Below, one piece after another: positions 27,420 through 35,955 of a stretch of 36,454 nt of DNA; within the stretch, counting starts at the first letter, position 1; each line of letters begins with the position of its first letter. The stretch comes from Flavobacteriaceae bacterium TMED81. Lineage in GTDB: Bacteria; Bacteroidota; Bacteroidia; Flavobacteriales; Flavobacteriaceae. The notes below the pieces were generated by a model. It was not told where the DNA came from, did no database searches, and saw only the letters and a list, made by a program, of their open reading frames with translations. A program made the translations under genes and the position numbers. The stretch is from positions 33,092-69,545 of the forward strand of contig NHEI02000031.1 of assembly GCA_002171575.2 (NCBI GenBank), written 5' to 3'.

Positions 27420-28226
27420 CTAAAGCTCTAGTGTTCCTGAAAAAACAAGTTCTGTGGGACCAGTCAAAACAATGTCTGAAAACCCTTTACCACTAGGGGT
27501 AAAAGACACGGTCAGATCACCGCCAAGCGTGTGAACTTCAATATTATTATTTGTGACTTTGCCCGTAGAAAACGCTGCCAAAGCAGCCGCAGTAACTCCA
27601 GTACCGCAGGATAAGGTTTCATTTTCAACTCCTCTTTCGAATGTACGTACCTGAATTTCCCTAGCTTCTCCAACCTCTACAAAGTTTACATTCGTCCCTT
27701 CTACACCATAGGTATCGTTATGGGCAATCAATGTACCTTGTGTAAGTACATCTAGATTCTTGGTGTCTTTGACAAACTCAATATGATGAGGAGAACCTGT
27801 ATCCAAAAAAGTATGAGTAGGATGCGTCTGTACATGATCGACATCTCGCATAGAAAGCGAAACAATGTTTCCGCTGATCGTGGCATCATGCAGCCCGTCA
27901 AAAGCGGCAAAGTTTGTTTGTTTATCAATAATCCCTAAATGCTTCGCAAAAGCAACGACACACCTTCCCCCATTTCCACAAAACGAACCAAGCTGACCAT
28001 CCGCATTAAAATAATGCATCACAAAATCGGCTGTATTGTGATTTTGGAGTACGATAACCCCATCAGCACCAACTCCAAAACGTCGGTCACATATAGCAGC
28101 AATACGCTGTTGATCTTCCAATGGAAATTCACCCATGCGATTGTCAATCATCACAAAATCGTTTCCAGTGCCTTGATATTTAAAAAACGGAATATTCACA
28201 GTGTAAATATATCGCTTAATTTTCAT
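27420..28226 (-). CDS. dapF: Diaminopimelate epimerase
   Basis: Interconverts LL- and meso-diaminopimelate for lysine and peptidoglycan. Length from ATG 28226 is 268 residues. KYQGTGNDFVMIDNR begins the family domain; the two catalytic cysteines are Cys89 (GNGGRC) and Cys207 (TLSCGTG). The frame is open to another ATG at 28268 which would add 14 hydrophobic residues (MFSFFNFLLTSFLS) unlike any dapF, so the downstream ATG is used; even GTG 28199 is possible. mltG follows after 3 bases. Confidence 0.94.
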   Translation of the reverse strand: MKIKRYIYTVNIPFFKYQGTGNDFVMIDNRMGEFPLEDQQRIAAICDRRFGVGADGVIVLQNHNTADFVMHYFNADGQLGSFCGNGGRCVVAFAKHLGIIDKQTNFAAFDGLHDATISGNIVSLSMRDVDHVQTHPTHTFLDTGSPHHIEFVKDTKNLDVLTQGTLIAHNDTYGVEGTNVNFVEVGEAREIQVRTFERGVENETLSCGTGVTAAALAAFSTGKVTNNNIEVHTLGGDLTVSFTPSGKGFSDIVLTGPTELVFSGTLEL

Positions 28227-28282
28227 GGATAAAAAGGATGTTAAAAGGAAGTTAAAAAATGAAAACATGGCACGATATCTGC

Positions 28283-28290
28283 TAATTTTG
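28283..28290 (+). promoter_or_regulatory. -7 element of the degQ-like gene
   Basis: TAATTTTG matches TAnnTTTG exactly, 17 bases before the ATG at 28308. The -33 position is A-rich with no TTG. It lies in the divergent gap to dapF. Confidence 0.4.
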
Positions 28291-28307
28291 TTAAAAAAAT
28301 AATCGTT

Positions 28308-29696
28308 ATGTCTTCTCTACTTCGTCATTTTTTTATTTCAATATGTGCCGCAGGAATACTGATCGGTGCATATCATTTTGCATTCTCGACAAAAGAAATC
28401 ATTGTTACCCAACAAGCAACGCCTATGGTGCAAACGAACTATGAAACACCAATAGTGGTTCGTGATTCTGCAGAAAATACAGATTTCACAGTGGCTGTCG
28501 ATCGCACCATTGACGCAGTCGTTCACATTACAAATACGGGCAAAAGCAGTTCACAATCCTATAGTTTATGGGATCTCTTTTACAGTTCGCCAAAAAACTA
28601 TCCCCGCATCGGGATGGGGTCTGGAGTCATTGTTTCACCTGATGGGTACTTGATCACCAACAATCACGTGATTGAAGATGCAGACCAAATCGAAGTCACA
28701 ACCAATGACAACCGTGTGTTTTCTGCTGACTTGATTGGAACAGACCCAAGCTCAGATATTGCGGTGCTTAAAATTATCGGAAATGACCCATTTCCATATG
28801 TGCGCTTTGCCGACTCTGACCAAACCAGAATTGGTGAGTGGGTACTTGCGGTTGGCAATCCATTCAATTTAAACTCGACGGTTACTGCTGGAATCATCAG
28901 TGCAAAGGCACGTGATTTGAATCCATATGATGCAACAAATCAGTCCTTTATACAAACCGATGCTGCTGTAAACTCTGGAAATAGCGGTGGTGCTTTGGTC
29001 AACACAAATGGCGATTTAATCGGAATCAATACGGCGATTACAAGTAATGGAATGGGGACATTTATTGGGTATTCCTTTGCCGTTCCAAGTAACATTGCGC
29101 GTAAAGTTTATGAGGACATTATTGAATATGGAGGTGTACAAAAGGCACTCCTTGGCGTCAGTGGCAATGGACTCAATGATCGGATTTCAAAAGAGTATAA
29201 TCTCGACATAACCGAAGGGTTTTATATCGCTTCTGTAGAAGAAGGTATGGGTGCCAAGGAAGCTGGACTGCAAGCAGAGGACATTATTATTGGGGTGGAC
29301 GATACCAAAGTCAGCTCGTTTGCAGATATGACCGGCTATCTCAACAGCAAACGCCCTGGCGATAAAGTCAAAGTCACTTATTTACGGGTTGGAGACACCA
29401 TGAAAACCGTGGTTACGCTTAAGCCAAATCCGTTTTTCGATTACTTTGGAATGCGCTTGAAAAACCTTACAGCTGACGAAGCTGATCGTTTTGGCGTAAA
29501 GAAAGGTGTAAAAATCGCTAGTAATCGAAACGAACGTTTACGCAGACGGGGTATCGGTCAGGGTATTTTGATACAATCAATCAATGGTACAGCGATTGAG
29601 TCGACTGATGATTTGAAAAAAATTGAGGAAAACGAAATTTATGAAATCGAATTCATGAATCAAGACCAAGAACCTTTTCGATTCTTTTTTGATTGA
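28308..29696 (+). CDS. Periplasmic serine protease, DegQ/HtrA family
   Basis: Trypsin-like protease and chaperone of the envelope, 462 residues. An N-terminal hydrophobic segment (about 8-26) serves as signal or anchor. The catalytic triad is His120 (TNNHVIEDA), Asp150 (DPSSDIAVLK) and Ser226 (NSGNSGGAL). Two PDZ domains follow, the first about 280-375 (LLGVSGNGLNDRI, PGDKVKVTYLR), the second shorter at about 380-462. It is complete and not obviously in an operon: trmD follows after 72 bases with its own promoter-like sequence. A role in quality control of outer-membrane proteins is the family expectation. Confidence 0.94.
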   Translation: MSSLLRHFFISICAAGILIGAYHFAFSTKEIIVTQQATPMVQTNYETPIVVRDSAENTDFTVAVDRTIDAVVHITNTGKSSSQSYSLWDLFYSSPKNYPRIGMGSGVIVSPDGYLITNNHVIEDADQIEVTTNDNRVFSADLIGTDPSSDIAVLKIIGNDPFPYVRFADSDQTRIGEWVLAVGNPFNLNSTVTAGIISAKARDLNPYDATNQSFIQTDAAVNSGNSGGALVNTNGDLIGINTAITSNGMGTFIGYSFAVPSNIARKVYEDIIEYGGVQKALLGVSGNGLNDRISKEYNLDITEGFYIASVEEGMGAKEAGLQAEDIIIGVDDTKVSSFADMTGYLNSKRPGDKVKVTYLRVGDTMKTVVTLKPNPFFDYFGMRLKNLTADEADRFGVKKGVKIASNRNERLRRRGIGQGILIQSINGTAIESTDDLKKIEENEIYEIEFMNQDQEPFRFFFD

Positions 29697-29736
29697 TAGA
29701 AATCAGTTTTAAACAATCTTTTGCTTATCTAAATTT

Positions 29737-29764
29737 TTGATGTCGCTTTAAAATACCATCTTTG
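29737..29764 (+). promoter_or_regulatory. Possible leaderless promoter of trmD
   Basis: TTG at 29737-29739, a 17-base spacer, and CATCTTTG at 29757-29764 (first base C, not T), then 4 bases to the trmD ATG. The geometry is the same as for bamD and the RlmL-like gene, but the -7 box has one mismatch. Confidence 0.4.
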
Positions 29765-29768
29765 CTGT

Positions 29769-30440
29769 ATGCGTATCGATATACTTTCCGTCGTTCCAGA
29801 GCTTCTTAGAAGCCCGTTTGAAGCCTCGATTCTCAAACGGGCACAAGATGTCAAATGTGTAGAAATCCATCTCCACAATATTCGAGATTATTCTGCTAAC
29901 AAATACAAACAGGTTGATGACTATCCATATGGCGGGGGTGCTGGTATGGTTTTGATGATTGAACCCATTGCCAAATGCATTGAAGCTTTACAGAGTCAAC
30001 GTGAATACGATGCCATAGTGTATATGACCCCAGACGGTCAACAACTCAATCAAAAAATTGCCAATCGCTGTTCACTTTTTAACAATATGATTGTTCTGTG
30101 TGGGCACTACAAAGGCGTTGACCAACGTGTGAGAGACCTATTCGTGACTGACGAAATTTCTATTGGGGATTACGTGCTTTCGGGTGGAGAACTCGCTGCT
30201 GCTGTCTTTTGTGATGCCATCATCCGACTCATTCCGGGAGTACTTGGAAACGAAACCTCTGCTTTGACCGATTCTTTTCAAGACAATCTTCTTGCCCCAC
30301 CGATTTATACACGACCTGCTGACTACAATGGACATAAAGTTCCCAACATACTCAGATCTGGAAATACGCCAAAAGTAGAACAATGGAGAGAACAACAAGC
30401 TGTCGAACGGACAAAAAAATTACGTCCAGATTTATCCTAA
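29769..30440 (+). CDS. trmD: tRNA (guanine-N1)-methyltransferase TrmD
   Basis: Methylates G37 of tRNAs read by CUN, CCN and CGG codons, using SAM; essential for reading-frame maintenance. The 223 residues have the SPOUT trefoil-knot motifs: MRIDILSVVPELL at the N-terminus, YGGGAGMVLMIEP, VLCGHYKGVDQRV and DEISIGDYVLSGGELAA. The usual partner rimM-rpsP-rplS cluster is absent. The T9SS cargo gene starts 5 bases after its stop, which is likely read-through transcription or chance. Confidence 0.96.
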   Translation: MRIDILSVVPELLRSPFEASILKRAQDVKCVEIHLHNIRDYSANKYKQVDDYPYGGGAGMVLMIEPIAKCIEALQSQREYDAIVYMTPDGQQLNQKIANRCSLFNNMIVLCGHYKGVDQRVRDLFVTDEISIGDYVLSGGELAAAVFCDAIIRLIPGVLGNETSALTDSFQDNLLAPPIYTRPADYNGHKVPNILRSGNTPKVEQWREQQAVERTKKLRPDLS

Positions 30441-30445
30441 AGCAT

Positions 30446-33400
30446 ATGGACAAGATTATTACATTTTATTTTAAATTTTTATTTACTATAATTCCCATTT
30501 TAAGTTTCGGACAAGTCATTAGCCCAACCAATCCGTATACCAAAAACTTTGTGAGTACAACAATGGGGTCTTCAGGACTTGTTCGACAATCAGCACAACA
30601 ACAAGCACCAAAATTATCGGATATTGAAAGTGCTTTTGACGCATATTGGCAAGGGAAAGATTACACGGTAAAAGGGAGTGGATATAAGCCCTTTAAGCGC
30701 TGGGCACACCACTGGCAAGACTATTTGCAGGAAGATGGCACGATTGCTCCTCCAACCATTTTATGGCAAGCATGGGAAAGAAAACTAGAGGGAGAATCAC
30801 AACAAGATCCATTTGGAGTTCCTGATGAAAATACCATTAACTGGTCTAATCTAGGCCCCGCAGTAGTAACCAACTCTTCGGTTTCTATTAGCGGACAAGG
30901 TCGTGTAAACACTATTACTAAAGATCCTAGTAACGATCAAACGCTTTATGTTGGTGCACCCGCAGGGGGGATTTGGAAATCAACGGATGATGGCGTGAAC
31001 TGGACTCCCCTATCCGATAACCTACCACAGATTGGGGTTTCAGGAATTGCAATCGACCCCACAGATAACAACATCATCTATATCGCAACTGGTGATGACG
31101 ATGCAGGTGACTCCTACAGTGTTGGGGTTATGAAAAGTATAGATGGTGGGCAAACATGGAACCCCACAGGCCTCTCCTATCTTTGGTATAATGGAAAAGG
31201 TACAAGTGAAATTTTTATTGATCCCACCAATAGCAATCATATATGGGTTGCCTCAACCGATGGGTTACAAAAGTCTGAGGACGGAGGCCTTACTTGGGAA
31301 ATCAAACAAGACGGAAATATCGTTGACTTTAGACTCCATCCCAACTATTCAGATACCTCTATAATCTATGCGGTTGGGTACAAAAACAATAATTCAAAAT
31401 TTTATCGCTCTACAGATAAAGGGGAAACTTTTTCTGAAATTTCAAGCATACCCTCCAATGCTAATCGAATTGTGGTAGAAACGACTCCTGCAGCAGTTGA
31501 CAATGTTTATGTACTGACCGCTTACGATAACGGCGATGGCACCTATAAAGGAGAAAATTCTTTTCAAGGTGTTTATGTATCTAATGATGAAGGTCTAAAC
31601 TTTACAAAAACCGCTGAAACTGATGATATTTTTACGAGTGCTCAGTCATGGTATGATATGGCACTGACTGTTTCTGACTCCGATCCAGATGTCCTCTTTG
31701 TGGGTGTATTAGATATATGGAAATCAACTGACGGAGGTGATGATTTTACACAAATCAATGCTTGGAATCAACGTACCAATGCCTTTACCCATGCTGATAT
31801 TCACTTTCTACGCTATTTCGACGGAGTTTTGTATGCGGGAACTGACGGAGGTGTTTATCGCTCAGCTGATGATGGGGTCAATTTTGAGGATCTCAGCAAT
31901 ACGCTTTCTATCGCTCAAATCTACACCGTGTCGACTTCGCGTCCTGATTCTTCAAAACTTGCTGGTGGTTTGCAAGATTGTGGCGGCTTTGCATTATCGG
32001 GATCTAACTGGAACAGTTATCACGGTGGAGATGGTATGGGGACTGCCGTTGATCCATTTGAAGAAAATACTTATTATGGAATGACACAATACGGGGGGAG
32101 TTTAACCCGCACCACCACTGGTGGAGATGGTGGATGGTCAAACAATGAATTCATTGCCTCTGGTCCTGTAAAAGGGGAATGGGTTACTCCTTTAGAGTTT
32201 GCGAAAAGTGGTGATCTTTATGCTGGATATGACCAATTGTACGTGTTGAACGGAGGACTTTGGAAACAATTGTCTAATCACGACTTCGGTCATAATCTCA
32301 AACTGTTAACAATCGATCCAATCAACATAAATAACATCTATGTAGCGACAGAATACAATGTGTATAAAAGCACAGATGGAGGCATCACATTTACAAATAT
32401 CTTGCAAACAGATAATTATGTTCAAGATATTGAAATTCATAAAACAAACAATAATCAAGTTTGGGTGCTTAGCTCTGCAACAGTCTATTCATCAGCAGAC
32501 CAAGGGCAAAACTTTACTTCAGAAAGCACTGGTCTAGAATCAGCGCGGACGATAAGTCATCAACAATACAGCCCAGATGACTCACTTTACCTAGGGACAA
32601 TCCTTGGGGTGTACTACACCGATAAAGAAGTCAATGGCTGGCATTCAATATCTGGTAGTTTACCAAATGTTAAAGTTTCGGACATGGAAATCAATCCCTA
32701 CGACAACATTTTAACTGTCTCTACTTACGGAAGAGGGATTTGGCAAACCCCTATTCCTGCAGTAACTCGCCCGAGTTATGACCTAGATTTGGTTCGAATC
32801 AACTCAGGGCTTGGCTCAGATTTCCGATGTGAAAATGATTTTCAACTGAGTTTTGATGTGTATAATAATGGAACCTCATCATTATCAACTTTTTCAAGTG
32901 AAACAATTCTAAATGGTCAGTCCCAAGGGGTAGAAAATTGGACAGGAAATCTGGCACCTGGTCAGAAGATGACGATTACCCCTAGTCTTCAACAATCCAT
33001 AAATTTTGGCGATAATTCGCTATCCATTAGCTTATCTAATCCGAGTGAAACGCTAGTAATTAACAATGTCGGCACTGTAAACTTCAAACTTCTTGACCCG
33101 CCTAATTCGTATGGTCAAGCAAATACAACCTATTTGTTTGAAAGCAATGAAGATGACTGGTTAATCGTAGGAGATCCCGTTTGGGAAAAGGGTATTCCCA
33201 CTGGCGCGTCTCTCAATCAAGTGAATTCAGGAACCACTGCCTATGCAACAAATTTGGATGGAAATTACCCTGATAAATCCTCTTCAAGCTTGGTGTCACC
33301 ATGTTATGACTTAAGCCAATTGGAAAGTGGTAATATTCGTTTCTTTATGGGTTATGAGCTAGAAACTTATTATGACTTTATCTACTTGCAGTATTCAACT

Positions 33401-33856
33401 AATCGAGGAGAAAACTGGTCTACCATTGAAGGATTTAATGGGTTTGATGGAGCGATGAAAGAATATAATTATCCCGTTACAGAAAATATGATATCACAAA
33501 ATATCATTTTTAGATTTCATTTCCTCAGTGACTCACTTGAGAATGAAGAGGGCGTAGTAATTGACGACTTTATTGTTGAAGGAACCGTTTTAGGAATTGA
33601 AAATGAGATCGACCTAGATATTGCCATTTATCCCAACCCAACAATTGGGCGATTTACCATTGACACAAACGGGCAGTTTAAACTTGAACATATTAAAATT
33701 TATTCCATTGAAGGCAAACAAGTTTACGACAACAACTTCTTCGTAGAGCACTCCAAGAAAGAGATTGATTTAAGTAATCAGTCTAAAGGACTTTATTTCG
33801 TTGAATTATCAACGTCTGATCAACGTAAGATCATTCGCAAACTCATTGTAGAATAA
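30446..33856 (+). CDS. Large T9SS-secreted protein with Asp-box beta-propeller
   Basis: A secreted protein of 1136 residues. Residues 1-23 are a signal peptide (ending SFGQ). Residues about 130-765 form a sortilin/VPS10- or BNR-type beta-propeller with nine Asp-box motifs that I can count (KSTDDGVNW, KSIDGGQTW, KSEDGGLTW, RSTDKGETF, VSNDEGLNF, KSTDGGDDF, RSADDGVNF, KSTDGGITF, SSADQGQNF). A CARDB-like domain (about 770-880) and a MAM- or jellyroll-like domain (about 895-1045) follow, then a type A T9SS C-terminal sorting domain from IYPNPTIGRFTI (about 1060) to the end. The function of the propeller is unknown; no protease or glycoside hydrolase motif is seen. The frame is open from 30383, but that part lies in trmD; ATG 30446 starts the signal. 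Confidence 0.9.
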   Translation: MDKIITFYFKFLFTIIPILSFGQVISPTNPYTKNFVSTTMGSSGLVRQSAQQQAPKLSDIESAFDAYWQGKDYTVKGSGYKPFKRWAHHWQDYLQEDGTIAPPTILWQAWERKLEGESQQDPFGVPDENTINWSNLGPAVVTNSSVSISGQGRVNTITKDPSNDQTLYVGAPAGGIWKSTDDGVNWTPLSDNLPQIGVSGIAIDPTDNNIIYIATGDDDAGDSYSVGVMKSIDGGQTWNPTGLSYLWYNGKGTSEIFIDPTNSNHIWVASTDGLQKSEDGGLTWEIKQDGNIVDFRLHPNYSDTSIIYAVGYKNNNSKFYRSTDKGETFSEISSIPSNANRIVVETTPAAVDNVYVLTAYDNGDGTYKGENSFQGVYVSNDEGLNFTKTAETDDIFTSAQSWYDMALTVSDSDPDVLFVGVLDIWKSTDGGDDFTQINAWNQRTNAFTHADIHFLRYFDGVLYAGTDGGVYRSADDGVNFEDLSNTLSIAQIYTVSTSRPDSSKLAGGLQDCGGFALSGSNWNSYHGGDGMGTAVDPFEENTYYGMTQYGGSLTRTTTGGDGGWSNNEFIASGPVKGEWVTPLEFAKSGDLYAGYDQLYVLNGGLWKQLSNHDFGHNLKLLTIDPININNIYVATEYNVYKSTDGGITFTNILQTDNYVQDIEIHKTNNNQVWVLSSATVYSSADQGQNFTSESTGLESARTISHQQYSPDDSLYLGTILGVYYTDKEVNGWHSISGSLPNVKVSDMEINPYDNILTVSTYGRGIWQTPIPAVTRPSYDLDLVRINSGLGSDFRCENDFQLSFDVYNNGTSSLSTFSSETILNGQSQGVENWTGNLAPGQKMTITPSLQQSINFGDNSLSISLSNPSETLVINNVGTVNFKLLDPPNSYGQANTTYLFESNEDDWLIVGDPVWEKGIPTGASLNQVNSGTTAYATNLDGNYPDKSSSSLVSPCYDLSQLESGNIRFFMGYELETYYDFIYLQYSTNRGENWSTIEGFNGFDGAMKEYNYPVTENMISQNIIFRFHFLSDSLENEEGVVIDDFIVEGTVLGIENEIDLDIAIYPNPTIGRFTIDTNGQFKLEHIKIYSIEGKQVYDNNFFVEHSKKEIDLSNQSKGLYFVELSTSDQRKIIRKLIVE

Positions 33857-33948
33857 AATTTTGTTCATAAGTCAGTACTGTATTAGCAGTCTGGATTGAG
33901 GGTTCTGTAGTTAAGAAAAGATTAAAATCCTGAAAGACGGAATTTATT

Positions 33949-35097
33949 TCAACTTTTACTTCCACTATAAATCGGAAAATAGACCAAACGGCTTTCCAAT
34001 TTTCCGTTAAACAGTTTGATTTTGCGAGACGTCCGTAAACCAAATTTTTTAAGTCCCTCCATGCTCGCTGTGATCATCCATACATCTGTATTGGGATATT
34101 TTTGCTTAAAGACATCTCCCATTTGCATATAGAATACACCGGCGTCAACTGCCAATCGTTCGCCATAAGGAGGGTTGGTTAGGACGTGTAGATATTGTTC
34201 GGGATGATCCTTTTGGGTTTTAAAAAAATCCCTTCTATGAATACTGATATAATCCGAAAGGTTTGCCGCCTCTATATTTTGTTGTGCTTTTCTCACAGCA
34301 GATGGGGCTTTGTCATAACCCATAAGTGGTACAAAACATTCTTTGACCCGATTGAGCATGGCCTCACGGATGGTGGCAAATAAATCTGCGTCATAGTCAT
34401 TCCAATTCTCAAACGCAAACTGCTTACGGTTGATTTGCGAGGGGATATTACAGGCCTGCATGGCTGCTTCAATAAGCAGGGTTCCACTACCGCACATAGG
34501 GTCGAGCAACGGGCTGGTGTGTTTCCACCCAGAAAGTGTTACAAGTCCCGCAGCTAGTACTTCATTGATTGGAGCAATATTCGTCTCGGTTCGATATCCA
34601 CGCTGATTGAGAGGTTTGCCAGAACTATCAATCGAAACTTCCATTCCCTTGGGTGAAAGATGAATAAAAAAGGTGATGTCGGGATCTTCCCTTCCTACAC
34701 TGGGACGGTTGCCTTGTTTTTTTCGAAACCGATCAACCAATGCATCTTTGGCGCGTTGTGCTGCAAACATCGTATTATCAAACATGGGTACCGACTGAGT
34801 AAACTGTATCGAAAAACGTGTGTCAATGGACATATATTCCTCCCAAGGAAGTCGTGATAAACTGTGATAATACGAATCAACTGACTTAACTTGATCAAAG
34901 TAGATCGGTTTTAAAATTCGCAATGCCGTACGACAACACAGGTTGGCCTTGTATAGAAAGCCCGAATCACCCCGAAAACGCACATTTCGTACGCCTTGTT
35001 TGACAGATGTTGCTCCTAAAAGTTTGAGTTCATTTTCTAAAACTTGCTCAAGCCCAAATAAGGTTTTGGCAATCATATCAAACTGGACTTGTTTCAT
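33949..35097 (-). CDS. THUMP-domain class I RNA methyltransferase (RlmL-type)
   Basis: A 382-residue protein of the RlmL N-terminal / YpsC group, which methylates N2 of a guanosine in 23S rRNA. An N-terminal ferredoxin-like region and THUMP domain (about 1-155) precede a Rossmann methyltransferase with SAM motif DPMCGSGTLLIEAA at 199-212 and catalytic NPPYGERL at 308-315. The RlmK half of the fused E. coli RlmL is absent. The target (probably G2445) is inferred from the family. Its ATG is 4 bases after an exact -7 box, suggesting a leaderless mRNA. Confidence 0.9.
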   Translation of the reverse strand: MKQVQFDMIAKTLFGLEQVLENELKLLGATSVKQGVRNVRFRGDSGFLYKANLCCRTALRILKPIYFDQVKSVDSYYHSLSRLPWEEYMSIDTRFSIQFTQSVPMFDNTMFAAQRAKDALVDRFRKKQGNRPSVGREDPDITFFIHLSPKGMEVSIDSSGKPLNQRGYRTETNIAPINEVLAAGLVTLSGWKHTSPLLDPMCGSGTLLIEAAMQACNIPSQINRKQFAFENWNDYDADLFATIREAMLNRVKECFVPLMGYDKAPSAVRKAQQNIEAANLSDYISIHRRDFFKTQKDHPEQYLHVLTNPPYGERLAVDAGVFYMQMGDVFKQKYPNTDVWMITASMEGLKKFGLRTSRKIKLFNGKLESRLVYFPIYSGSKS

Positions 35098-35101
35098 CTT
35101 G

Positions 35102-35130
35102 CAAAGGTAGGGAATCGTTTGCTAGCGCAA
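35102..35130 (-). promoter_or_regulatory. Leaderless promoter of the RlmL-type gene
   Basis: Minus strand: TTG (35130-35128), 18-base spacer, TACCTTTG (35109-35102), 4 bases, ATG. The -7 box is an exact match. The -33 TTG lies within the left arm of the hairpin at 35122-35148, so hairpin and promoter overlap. Confidence 0.65.
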
Positions 35131-35148
35131 GACGGAGCCTTGCGCTAG
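35122..35148. repeat. REP-like hairpin 1
   Basis: CTAGCGCAAG (35122-35131), a 7-base loop ACGGAGC, and CTTGCGCTAG (35139-35148) form a perfect 10-bp stem. Not followed by a T-run on either strand, so not a standard intrinsic terminator. Paired with a related hairpin 6 bases further on. Confidence 0.85.
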
Positions 35149-35154
35149 AATGGC

Positions 35155-35185
35155 AGATAGTTCGAGGCTCTGCCGCGAACTATCT
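35155..35185. repeat. REP-like hairpin 2, inverted relative to hairpin 1
   Basis: AGATAGTTCG (35155-35164), an 11-base loop, and CGAACTATCT (35176-35185) form a perfect 10-bp stem. Its reverse complement aligns without gaps to hairpin 1 over 21 positions with 12 identities, sharing GAGCCT around the loop while several stem positions change in pairs. The two thus look like diverged, oppositely oriented copies of one palindrome (BIME-like). Confidence 0.8.
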
Positions 35186-35200
35186 CTCATAACTATTGCT

Positions 35201-35208
35201 TATTTTTG
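35201..35208 (+). promoter_or_regulatory. -7 element of the class I methyltransferase, leaderless
   Basis: TATTTTTG matches TAnnTTTG exactly and ends 3 bases before ATG 35212. No good TTG at 17-19 bases upstream, where hairpin 2 ends. Transcription would begin at the start codon. Confidence 0.45.
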
Positions 35209-35211
35209 TGT

Positions 35212-35955
35212 ATGCATAACGTAAAAGAATGGTACTCGTCTTGGTTTGATTCGCCCTATTACCATTCACTTTATTCTCACCGAAATCATCAAGAAGCCGC
35301 CGACTTTGTTTCGCGACTTCTCGATTTGATTCAACCTGACAAAGACGCACATATCCTCGATATTGCTTGTGGACGTGGGCGTCATGCCCTCGAATTACAT
35401 CAACATGGGTACGCAGTAACTGGGATCGACTTGTCTCCAGAAAATATCAAATATGCCAAAGAAGAAGCCAAAAAAAAGAAGGCAAGTGATGCTTTGCAGT
35501 TTATCGTTCACGATATGCGCAATCCCTTAGACACACAGTTTTCTCATGTGTTTAATCTATTCACCAGCTTTGGCTATTTCAAAGACCCAAACGATAACAT
35601 TCGTACGCTAGAATCCTTTCGTGCGCAGTTGGCACCTAATGGTGTCGGGGTAATTGATTTTTTAAATCCAAGTTGGGTGCTTACAAATCTGGTTAAAGAA
35701 GAAAGTATTGAGCGTGACGGGATAAAATTTTCGATTCAGCGTTACACAAAAGGCAAATGGCTTTGTAAGGACATTCAGTTTCAAGTCGATAAACATAATT
35801 ATCAGTTTCAAGAGCAAGTAGAATTGTTAGAAATCAACGATTTTATTAATTTGTTTTCTCAAACAAATCTCCAATTGTTAGATTTGTTTGGTGATTATCA
35901 ACTCCAGGCATATGACAAGGAGTTATCTAACCGACAAATCCTTATATTTCAATGA
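35212..35955 (+). CDS. Class I SAM-dependent methyltransferase
   Basis: A 247-residue Rossmann-fold methyltransferase with SAM motif I ILDIACGRGRH (48-58) and motif II Asp73 in VTGIDLSPENI. The start VKEWYSSWFDSPYYHSLY is a conserved N-terminus in flavobacterial relatives. The substrate is unknown; the fold is that of small-molecule (UbiE/type 11-25) methyltransferases. The frame could start at TTG 35206, but that lies in the -7 box, so ATG 35212 is used. Its TGA overlaps the ATG of the ZIP transporter (ATGA). Confidence 0.85.
   Translation: MHNVKEWYSSWFDSPYYHSLYSHRNHQEAADFVSRLLDLIQPDKDAHILDIACGRGRHALELHQHGYAVTGIDLSPENIKYAKEEAKKKKASDALQFIVHDMRNPLDTQFSHVFNLFTSFGYFKDPNDNIRTLESFRAQLAPNGVGVIDFLNPSWVLTNLVKEESIERDGIKFSIQRYTKGKWLCKDIQFQVDKHNYQFQEQVELLEINDFINLFSQTNLQLLDLFGDYQLQAYDKELSNRQILIFQ

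Noticed and set aside
28227-28268. N-terminal hydrophobic extension of DapF as a signal peptide
   Set aside because: DapF is cytoplasmic; the extra residues lack family support and a downstream ATG gives the usual N-terminus.
29690-29709. Small hairpin TGATT-GATAGA-AATCA then GTTTT at the end of the DegQ gene as a terminator
   Set aside because: Five weak pairs overlapping the stop codon; too little to call.
33857-33948. Terminator or small RNA in the gap after the T9SS cargo gene
   Set aside because: Only a short palindrome (CAGTACTG, 33873-33880) is present; no stable stem with a T-run, and no conserved RNA motif recognised.
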